The notes beneath the pieces are model-generated. The model worked only from the letters and a program-made list of their open reading frames with translations, had not been told where the DNA came from and did not search any database. A stretch of DNA of 64,000 nt, taken from NCBI GenBank assembly GCA_037783415.1, contig JAZGTN010000038.1:1116001-1180000 (forward strand), given 5' to 3'. Source of the DNA: Leptasterias polaris (Eukaryota; Echinodermata; Asteroidea; Forcipulatida; Asteriidae). The translations under genes and the position numbers were made by a program. Shown here in pieces: positions 43,770 to 55,700 of this stretch (position 1 is its first letter; each line of letters opens with the position of its first letter).

Positions 43770-46700
43770 CTATGGGTTAACGAGACAATACTTTTCAATA
43801 ACTGAAAATTATTACTAGGTCAACAGTGTTCTTTAACAACAAAAAACTCCTTTGGTCTCAACATGGAAACCATAAGGCACACCCAAGCCGAACAGGAGGG
43901 GTTTTGAGTCCTGGCAATGGAGAAGGAAAGCGCGCAAACAGTTAGACAATCAATCGTATAATTGAGTTGCCAAACCACCGGTTCTTATCAGAACCAGCAC
44001 TACTCAAAAGAGATTTCTGCACATAATGTCACTGCAAACCTCAAGTGGTGTATACTCCCACCATGCTAAGTTTCAAATCCTACTAACTTTTTTAGGTGCC
44101 AACCCAACACTCTTTGCTCATCGCGCCGTACAATAAACTTTCAAAATATTGGTTGGTTTTAGGTAAGGTTTTGAAGATGGCTACTGAGGGAGAGTGTTTG
44201 AGGGAGAGTGTTTTATATTCTCCAGAAAATGACTCCACATAGTATAGGTGCTGCGATAGACAAGGCAGGATCCCAAACAGTGCTTGCTCATTGGGTTTGG
44301 GAGGATCTCTGGCCGGAGCAACGAGTCCGCTCACCAGTTGTTTCTTATGAACGAGACGAACGTTGTGATTGGATATGACCCAATCTTCCTGATTTGCAGC
44401 ACCTTGCCTTGATGACTTTATTCACCCCAGAACTTAGAATGGTTTCATGAAAGTTATTCCTCCGGTTTTGTTTTTGATTTGTTTCCTTCTTCTTAATGTA
44501 TTTATTTTATTTGTTATTTGTTCTCACCTCAGCAATGCTTTGTTTCATGCGACGATATTCCCTGATCATTTCGTTGTTGCTCTCTGTTGATACCTGAGAG
44601 ACTGCTAGCTTGGACTCGGTGATTGAATCTTCACCTGGTTTCTTGCAAACAGCAAAGACCTGCGTTGGTATAAAAAGACAAAATCAGAAGACCGCCAACT
44701 ATCAACTACAGCTGTGGTCGAACCAATCGGACTTGTATGGATAGTTACTGTCAACCACCCTCAAACCATGTTATATTGATTGTAGTTACCTTCGGTAAGA
44801 AGACGATGAGTATTGTGAGTGTAGTACAGAACATGGAGATACAGGAGTTGAATATGAAGAGTGTCTCAGGGTCTTGACCCAAGACTAGGTTGACAGCAAG
44901 ACCCACGATGCATAATATGACCACGTTGTAGACGCTCATACCAATCAGTTTGCTGTCATTCAAAGCGGGTATGGTTACCTGATTTATAACAAAGATATAC
45001 ATTCTAAATCTCCAATAAATTGCACGTAAATCAATGGACGCTGCGCTCCCCTATAATATTGAAGCCCGGACGTAAATGTAGTCTCAACCTTGTGCCCAAT
45101 CGTAACTCAAACCTTATACCTAAATGTAGCTCCAGAATTGTTCCTAAGTGTAGAGTGGACTTCAATCTAGCCCAAACTTATAACTAGGCTAGCCAAACAA
45201 TTATACCTTAAAGTAGTTATAGCCTTGTTCCTTCATGTAGCCACAGCGTTGCACGTAAATGTATAAGCGATTTAACTGTAGCTCCAACCCTGAACATTCT
45301 TGAATTCGAACCCTTGTACCAAAGTGTAGCCCGACTTCATGCCTTAATGTAGTCCTATTGTAGCTCTCTTTATAATAGTAGACCCGGGATTAATCAACAA
45401 ACAATTGGGCTGGGGCTACATTTCGGTCTTGGGTTAAATGGGCCACATTTACAATGATTAAATGATTCAAAATATATACATATATATATCACTTAATAAA
45501 AGCTCTTCTTCGCCTCGCAACATGAGTCTAAAAAACAAACCTATATTGTTTTTAAGCAAGCTCAAAACAAAACTGCGTCTAGGCCTACTTGCAGTTTTAC
45601 TGCCTAGATGTCATAGATTATGATTTTGTGTGGCTATGCGACCATTCAATTCAATAAAACATTTATTTCCGTACTCACAATAAGAACAGACAGAATCATG
45701 TGGACACATTTACAGTAGTTCAATGGAAGCAATAGATCGATCCATTAAGCCCCGCCTCCTTACGAGTTGACCAATCACAGCCGCGAAACCCGATCACCAA
45801 ACTGCTCAAATGGTGATCAGATTTCGCGGTTGTGATTGGTCAATGAGAAATGGGCGTGGCTTAATGGATCGGTGTATTAGTAAACTTTACCAATGAAAAT
45901 TTTACTGCAAACATGTAACCATTTAGGCTGTGAGTAAGAGGCTGTTCAGATAAGCCGAGGCCTGTGGGGAACAGTCCTTACATTAAATGTAACTTGGAGT
46001 AAAAGGAACTCTTGCCAAGCTCAACTTTTAGTAAATGAGTACACAACCTCTTAGTTTATGTTGAGTGAGAGGGAGGAAGGAAGCGGGCGGGGAGAAGGGG
46101 AACCAAACCTGACGTGTCTCCCAAGCCAAAAAGGCGCCAAATATCAGCAAAAGTCCCTTGAATGAGTAGAGAGCGATGCTCCAGTATAAAAAGTGATCAC
46201 CAGTGCAGAACTTTACAAAGGGAACCAGTATCTCTGCTGCTTGTTCCTGTTGTTAAAAAAGTACATAATCTTAAATGGAGTGGGTTTTTTCCGTTTTCCT
46301 AGCTGTGATAATATTCTATTCATTCTATTCATGGTTTATTAAAAATCCGAATTTGTTGCCAGAGGCAAAATTGCAACGAATTGTACATACAAACATTATT
46401 AAAAATTATAAATATTATAAATACTATCTACAAACTGAATAGTTAGAATATACAACAATGTAGAATTTGCATTTCTCCTTCCTTTCCCTTTTTTCTCTTT
46501 TAAATGTGAAAAAGGAAAAAATGAACTAGTACATTACAATAAAAACCAAGAAACTACAAATCAATCTCATTGAGCAGCTTGATTATGGATTGCAGTATAA
46601 TAAAAATATTTACCAATAAAAACAAAAGATTACTTTATTCCGAATTCTCATTGAGCAATTGAATTAGGTAAGGGATTGCACTATGTTTGTGCCTGTTGGT

Positions 46701-49700
46701 CTTGCACACTATCTGAGTGAATCTATTCTTGTTACGAAGATCATATTTTACCTCTTCAAATCTCTGCTTAGGTAGCCAGTCTTTAAAGGACTTGGATTTA
46801 GACAAGTCAATAGCAAATTTAGTGCACATGGTTTTTCGACGTTCTTTTAGGGGAGTTAGTTTAGTGTCTTTAAGTGCGTTTTCGTACGTAGAGTATGAAG
46901 ACCCTAGAATAATTCTAAGCGCTCTTTTTTGAACTCTTTCCAAATTTTCAACCTGCTTGATAGTTAACCCAGCATTCCAGACAGGAACAGCGTACTCAAG
47001 AAGTGATCGTTCATAACATTTATAAATTGTAATCAGGTCTGCTGTAGGGAGATTAAACTTTTTCAACATCTTTATCATGTAATGTTTACAATTTGCTCTA
47101 CTTATAAGATGTGAGATGTGGGCGTTCCATTTTAAATCAGAACTAATCTGAACACCAAGGATTTTTACACGATCCACCGTTTCAAGTTGTTGTGAACATA
47201 TCTCAAGTGGGCTTTTCACCAATGGATTTTTCATAAAACAAATGTCCATAGCCACACATTTTTTCGGATTAAGTTTCATGTTATTTTGAACAGTCCATTC
47301 AGTAAATTCATCTAGTGTTCTTTGTATGTTCCTATTGTCTCCTCCAATGCAGTTTTCAATTAATGTGACATCATCTACGTATTTGAGACTAGTTACTTTT
47401 TCAGGGGGTTCTTGGATGGCATCATTGATTTGTGCTAGAAAGCAAAGTGGTCCAAGTTTGGTTCCCTGTGGGACACCACCTTGGAGAAATCTATACTCTG
47501 AAGTAACATTTTTATAGCGGACACATTGTAATCTCTGGCTCAAAAAGCTACACACCCATGGAATAACACATGGTCTAGCACCTAGTTGGAGTAACTTAGT
47601 AATCACAATGTTATGGTCAATTAGATCGAAAGCTTTACTAAAATCAGTCACAACAATAGTACTCTGGCTCTTCGGGGTATCAGCATGATTGTACAAATTT
47701 TCCATTAACTTAATTAAATAATGAGATGTAGAAACACCTTTACGATTTCCAAATTGATTAGGATCCAAGTTGGCCTCTATATCACTCAGAATCCATCTGG
47801 TCATGAAAGTTTCTGCTAATTTGGCAAAATGGTCTGTGAGTGATACAGGTCGTAGGCGGTTCCATACTGGTCGTTTCGACTTGGGTATCGGGACCACCAC
47901 AGCTTGCTTCCACTGACTAGGTACAATCCCTTGGTGGTAAGATGTGTTAAGGATGTCGGTAAGAGGTGTAGCAAGTTCAGGTGAAAATTCTCGAATAATA
48001 CGAGCAGGAAGCCCGTCAGGACCTCCAGCTTTACTACATCTTTTCAACTGATTGTAGACATCCCATTCATGAATGGCCGGACAGGGTGCTGGAGCAGGAA
48101 GGTATGCTGGGAGGGCTGTCATGTCTAGAGGTGGAATATCCTTTGCTATTGATGAAAAATGATTGTTAATACTGTCAGCAACGTCTTTGTCATTTTCTGG
48201 ATTAACCCCTGGCGGTGGAGTAATTGTGGGATTTGAGGTGGTACCAGTGGTCATAATGCGAATTTCTCTATACCAGGCTGCTGGGTTTGAGGCTTTTACT
48301 TTCTGCACCCTGTCATGGTAGTGGCTTTTCTTTGCCTTTGCAATTAGTCTGATGATTTTGTTTCTGAGCGCTTTCCAACGTTGATCACCTTTCCTAAACA
48401 ACACTTGGCGTTTTTTTATCAGAGCTTTTATCTCCGAGGTCATCCATGGCTTATCTTTTAAATGCAGCTTCACGAGGCGTTGAGGGAAGTAGTATTCAAC
48501 AGCCTTATTCAATGTGTGATACAGAATATCACACTTGGCTTGAACATGAGTAGCTTTCTGCATGTCCTCCCATTTGTGCTGAACAATCCATTGACCAAAC
48601 GAAATCAGTCCAGAGTCTTTGATTGGCCTAACGTGGCGGGATTGGACCACATTTGGTGTGTGTAGTAGTGCTGGCTTGGGGGTCCACAGCACAACATTGT
48701 GGTCACTTCGACCAAGTGGTGGTAGTATATTTGGGGTTTTGAAATTCCCAGATATATTTGTTATTATCTTATCCAAGATGGCACCTTGTCTAGTTGGTTG
48801 ATCTACTACTTGTTCAAATTCACCGACTGCGACTTGTGTGATGTCAAGGTGATTCATGTCCCCAGCTATGACAATTCCTGCATCTGGATATTCAGTGGTA
48901 ATTAAATCAATAGATTTCTGCAAATGGTCAATAAGAGAGTCTGCATGAGGATCCCCGGGTGGTGAGTACACCGCTGCATAGTAAAGTTTAGAGATTTTCC
49001 GTGGAAGATAGTTCGGTCGTGTATGTACCCAGATAATCTCCAAGTTTTCTGGGGTACTAATTTCCATAGGTTGTGGATGTAGTGAGTCCCTTATGTACAG
49101 TGCTACTCCTCCATGAGGACGGTCAAGGCGGGGCCTTGAAAACAGAGCGAATCCTTCAACTTGGACATGTTCTTCTGGGGTATTAGTTTTAAACCAGGTT
49201 TCCGAGATACAGGCAACATCTATTTGCTCACTAAGTACTGTAGATCTGAATTCATCCATTTTATTATTAAGTGAGCATGGGTTACAAACGAGTAGCTTAG
49301 GTAGTGCCCTTTTTTGACAGGTACTTGCATTTGGTTGATCACCCCCACTACTGTTTCCATGACTGTTACTGATAACGTTAATTACTTTTAAGCATCTGTT
49401 ACGCACACTACACATGGCATTACCATTGGTACCAGGAACAAACATTCGGTGAGAAATTGTGACATTGATTTTGCGCTGTTTATGTCTTCCAGCACGACAT
49501 CCTCGAGAAGTTCTAGATGCACATATGCCTAGTTCGTTCAGTCTTTGCCACAATGATGGTTCAAGAGGGTTTATAAAGGTAGTTGTACAAGGAATAGTAT
49601 CACATGTCATACGACGTCCAATATTCAGCAACAGCCTGGTCGAGTACCTGAGAGCCCCCATTTTAAAATGGTGCCACACAGTGTCAAGGCACCAGTCGAT

Positions 49701-52700
49701 TCCAAACGTGGCAAAGCAGGATTAGAAAAGCCAAATTTGCACGTTCAAGTTCTGTAGTTTCACTCAAATTATTAGGTCCAAACTTACAGTTGTGTGTCCT
49801 TGGTGTCCTAAGTGTTGCTCCGGTGAAGAATAACAAACATTTACAATCAGCAATAATCATAAAACACAAGGAAACATTCACAAACTCTGGACTGTAAATT
49901 ATTTAGTGTGCAGCCATCAAGTGCTTGTATCTAATTTATCCGCATGACATATATTTATATCATAATCATCCAAATTAAGTAAAACTTATTTATGCTAATT
50001 GGTTTATGAAAGTGTTTTGTATTTTATAATAGCCTTCGAGAAAGACTCTGCTAGGGTCGAAACGTCAGGCCACTAACAAATTGTTGTATTTTATAATATT
50101 TACAGTTAATTACGTTTACATGCACCTTTTCTGGGAGAAATAACATTTCTTCTCGCCACGAGAAAATGAGCTGCCACGACAATAAAATGGCGACATCAAT
50201 AAGAAACAAAATGGCTACCATAGCTAGGAGCTGTCGGTCCTGCACCACCTTCAAGGAAATAAAAATGATGTCAATTGTTATAGTTCAGTTATTCTGCTCT
50301 GTCGCAGGTCCGTTACACAATATTGGTAAACAAGAGTTGTCATTTTTAACAAGTAACTTCGCAACACCATGTTTTACTTCAAGTTTTGTAATCTCACAAA
50401 AAAAATACCAAGATTTTAGAAAAGGATCGAGGTTATAATTATACTCGATGTCTTATGCTGTATAGTGATAGACTTTTTGGGGCAGCAGGCTATTCTTTTT
50501 ACTCACTATTCTTTTAGGAGTCTTAAAAGCTACAACTTTATGCACTCGCCACGTCTTACTGAACATTGCTCCAAACGCTAGGACGAAACCGACGGAAAGC
50601 AACCACACTCTCACCTGTTGAATAAAGGGTGCAAAAGGAAACCGTCAGCCAATTATTCCCTCAGAACTTCTTTGAAACTCTAGTGTCAAACTGGAGGACT
50701 CAAATACCTATTTGGCTTTTGGAACGGCAATGTCTTGTGCCAGATATTGATAATAAGTTTTAAAGATAATGCTCGTGCTCTAAAACAGTGAAACAAAAAC
50801 AGCCAACAGAAAAGTAAATGCCTCGACATGATGTGTGTTTGAGAGAGCTTTTTGAAAGCTTGAATTGTTTGAATGGGACAGTCGGTGTTCAAGGTGTTCA
50901 ATGTGTTCAAAGTGGGAGCATGGTGGTTATAGACGATGTGACCTCTGACGTCATTTGAAAATCATAACATGATGCGCGCGCATGTCGCCGGGCAAAACCT
51001 TTGTGTACTTGACAGCCAGCTAGAAAGTACACGCAATATTACCATGACTACGCGTCTTTTTGCCCGGCGGAACATGACTTGGACAACAGACTTGTCAACA
51101 GAGGGCGGCTTGAATGTAAACAGAGGTCACATCGTCTATACTCCACTCTTTGAATCACAGGAATTCTTTAGAGGATAATAGTGTGTTAAAGTATTGGAAC
51201 ATTAGGGGGGGGGGGTTACCCTCTGCCCCCATATTAGACGTGGTATATATGTGTCAAGGAAGATGGTTCCATAGACGTTGTGCAAATTGCATGAATGAAC
51301 TGCACGAGAACGATTTAATTTCTTGAAGAAGATGTTAACTGCCAAATCAAACAGTACTGAATAATTTTATCAATGTTGTCAGAAGTGTTAGCAGGGGCTT
51401 TCCCATTTAGAGATTTGAAAACCAACAACATCACCGTTATAATTGATTATGTATGAAGTAGGAACCAATGCTGACCTGATGTATGAATGTTTCATACCTA
51501 GTTAAAGGAAGGGTCATAAATTGCTTTCTGTCACCGTAATGCTGATTTATTTGCAAAATTATAAAGAAAGAAACAATAAAAGCCAGATGTGTAAGTTTCA
51601 GCTGCGGGTGCTTGTTGAAAAAACAGCAAATTATTTCCACAAGAACGTCGAAAAGGGTTGACAGCGGGTTCCAACGGCATCTCTGGCTGCAGCATATGCG
51701 AACGGACACCAACCCTCAGAAATGTGAGAAACGATTCATGCGTGTATCGTTTATCAGATTCAATAGATCGATCCATTAAGCCCCGCCTCCTTACGAGTTG
51801 ACCAATCACAGCCGCGAAACCCGATCAAAATTAGTGCAAAGACCACCAAACGGCTCAAATGGTGATCAGATTTCGCGGTTGTGATTGGTCAATGAGAAAT
51901 GGGCGTGGCTTAATGGATCGGTGTATTGTGTTGGAGTGAAAAAGTATCCGGACCATTATTACTTCGAAAGAAATCTTTTCTCAAAATAGTACACACTATC
52001 AACAGTGATTCTTACCAAAGTACGTTTTATGGTCATTGTTGTTTTGAGCATTTACCAATCTCTGGGCCTAACTTTAAAGTGATAACGACGGCAGTATGTA
52101 TTGTGTAAGCTTTGGAAGCGTGGACTCTCATGAAAAACTTAAATGGGCCGGTACCCGTTTGGACCTTTGGTATTCATTAATAAACAAAATTAAAGTAATA
52201 ATTATACTAACATGGCATAAAAAGAGCAAATGTTTAGCATCCACCAGATTCCTGTCGATACCGTGAATGATAACAGAAGCGTAGACCAAGGAGGTTCCTA
52301 TCAAGATGATGTTATTCAAGTTAGGGCTCGACATCCGTACAATCCTGAAACAAATTACATCAATATCCATCATGGTTATTTAAAACTCGATTCAATTTGG
52401 ATGTACGTAAAAAAGAAAAAGAAAGAAAAAAGGGGTGCACAGAAAATCATTGTTTGTGCATGCTAAAAACTTTCGGGTCAGAATTGACACAAATTCCGGG
52501 TTTCTTTGAGCTTGACCCATTTCTGGGTCAGTATGACCCAGGATTGTGTCAGAATGACACAGAAATGGGTCAAACTGACGCATAATCCGAGTATATAAAG
52601 CAAGTCATCAGATGAGTTCATACGAGCAACATTGTGTTGGTCCCGCTCTATCAAAATAAGGAATGTCTCGGAAATCACGTTTACGTGTATTTCGCCATAC

Positions 52701-55700
52701 ACAAGTTGTTGACAATCGAAAATCAAGAAAAAACACTACAAAAAACGATTCTGCGATTTCAGTGGTATTAGGTTAAACAAAACTTGATCTTTCTTGTTGT
52801 GGTCTGACCTTTAATTAAAAAGATGAATAAATCCACAAAAAATACGTTTTCTTGAGCCTGTTTGTACGCATAGCTACAGTAGCTAGCTGTTGTTAGTAAT
52901 GATTATCTAAATAAACACGTCGTAAAAGATGGAAGTGGCCTTGTCTTGTAGTCTTTCTTCATTGCCCGATAACTTCGGACTGGAATAAGCTACGGAAATA
53001 ATAATGGTATTGCTGGAAAGCCAGTGAGTTACTTGTTAACATGGTATGCATATCTCAATTTTAAAAATGTCCGAGACATTCCTCAATTCGACAGAGCAAG
53101 TCACTTGTTATCTGCATCAAAGAAAGGTTTTAGTTTTGAAGTACAAGCAAGAAATAATCCGTAGGACCGGATCGCACTTAACGAGTACAAAAAGCCTAGC
53201 ATTTTGTCAAAGCTTCTCCCAGTGTCGAGTGAAAAACAATTATTTAAAGGGACTGTATACGTTTGGTAATCACTCTTAAAATTAATGGCAATAAAAACCA
53301 ATTGGTTAGAAGCCTATAGCAGCTTTTGATAGTACAACGCATGTTGAGAAACATTTCATTTTGAAGTTTTGTGGTTATGTAATTATATATTAGTTTTGAT
53401 GCCCCAAAATTTGAATCTGAGAAACGTTTCTGTCAGAAACGCTTCTCAGATTGTATATTCCAATTATGGATTATTCTTCCTACGTGGACATATTCGCTCC
53501 GGAATTTCGACGATATCTAAAAAACGCGACCACCTTTTGAAATGAAATTTTCACAGGTTAGTTTTATTGTATATATCTACATTTATATAGGATTGAAATA
53601 ATCGAACGGTTCCAAAAACCAAAGGTATACTTTGCCTTTAAAGACAAGCTTTTCAGACGTCTTGACAGTTATTAAGGGAGTTGGTTTTGGAAAAAGTAAT
53701 TATGCATATACGTCGTGCATGAAACTTACCTCAAGGAACGATACTTTAAATTAAAGACTAAAAAGGCAACAGACAGTAAAATTCCCATCCCTGCCAAGGC
53801 ACAGAAGCAGATAAACGTTTCTAAGTTGATTCCGACGTACACATCTACTCTGTTTTTAACGATAACAGGTGTCCAATCCAACGGCACTACGCCACCTGCG
53901 AACAGATCATTAGACAAAACTTTCTTTTTAAATGCTTACTTGGCGTGAAAAACACTGAGATGGGACGAGTAATTAGCCGTTGGTTTATTTCGAAGAAAGA
54001 GTGGTTAATTGGGCATTTTAATTACCGACTGTTGAGCAATGAGAGATGATTTTGAGCAGGCGCCAAGACCTACTTTATATAACCCATCGTTCTCAACAAT
54101 TTACAATGGGCTTTTGTTCCTGACGAATGACCAATTTTGCATCTGGGGAAATTATTTGGCAAACTATTTTCCCCTATAAAAACCCTGCATGTTATCAATG
54201 TTATTAAATGTAAAACAGTCTATATTTATAACAAAGGCAATTTGACTTACCTGGCCAGGAAAGGTCTGTGTCCATAACTAGTATGTCATTAGCCGTGTCA
54301 TAGTTACCAACAATAACTTCTAAATATTCTTGAGAAAAGACAAACGAAACAATCATTAAATAACATTCATGTTTGAAAGATTCACGGTTAATAGCAGGCA
54401 GGGGTGGCCCAGCGGCTCTCCGGCCCCCATCAGCCCTCTCCTCCGAATGCCTCCGACTTCGTACTTTTCTTATTTCTCGGAGTGTGCTCTCCGCACCCAG
54501 GCAGGGGTGGCCCAGCGGCTCTGGACCCCGGCACAGCCTCGCTGCTCTTGCACGCTCGGTCCTTGTTTTACCGGGGCCCTGTCTGCACTGCCGCCTCGTG
54601 GGTGTGGGAGCGCCTCCGGCCCCCATCAGGCCAGCTAAATATCTTATTCAATTAAAGATTAACAAAAGACAATCAGAAATGTTTATTCCTAAACTTGTTT
54701 AAAAGGCAAGATTGGTTTACAGTTTCTTTAACAAACTGCGTAACAGTTTCTTCCTGGCTACTTATTGTGTTCAACTATAATATCTAGCATCAAATCGTTC
54801 TTTTAAAAATTGGTGATTTCCTCAATCAAATTGGATAATATTTTGATTCAACGAAAACGATCAAGGAAAACAACAAACTGTACTAAAGATTTTAAAATGA
54901 CAAACTGCGCGCACAACGGAACAGTATATATGTACCCTAAAGTATATGAAACCAAAACTTTATCCCCAAAAAAGAATTAGGCCTACACCAAATCATGAAA
55001 CAGAGCACAAAAGGAACCCCCAAACACAGAATGTGGGTGAATTTTAAAAAGAATTGTGGAATTGAGTGTTCAGCAGCTTTCCAATATTATTTAACATTTG
55101 GGTAAAAGAGTTTTAAGTTAAATGTTAGATATTTGTTTATTAAACTTTTATTCATTTCAATTATAACTGCAATTTTATTAGTGTAAAAACAGTTTTGGGG
55201 ATTTCATTCTCGCTTAGAAAATCTTACCTGCTGCATCTTGGCAAATGAATGGAAGCGGTGTACTGCAGTTAGTCTCCACGAGGTCCCACTCGCCATCAAC
55301 CAATCTCAATGCAGAGCACAAGTTACTCAAGTTACTTCCCGTCATATGGACAAGCCTAAAGAAGTACAATGTCTGATTTCAAACTTTGAGTATTATGTGT
55401 TGAAATCTCGTCCCGCGTGATTCTAAAGAAATTATGTTTAAAATAGTGACTCACACACAAACAATTTGAATGAATGGTCGATTCACTGATATTGTAACAT
55501 GGAAACCATCGAGTATAAACCTCTTGCATAATTATGACGTCACTTGCCAAACAGCGCCCTCACTGATATGATTGACTGAGAGTTGTGCGCAGCTGCGTAC
55601 ACGTGTACACGTTTCTTTTTGACCTCAGTAATGCCGACCAACGCAATAGGTCAATCAAATAATGTTCTTCGAGTGCCTCAAAGCTCTACTTTGTGGAAGA

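Noticed and set aside
54204..54626. 140-aa Arg-rich open frame
   Set aside because: It joins the real receptor exon at 54251-54328 with a GC-rich repeat through an intron; the splice sites there are clear.
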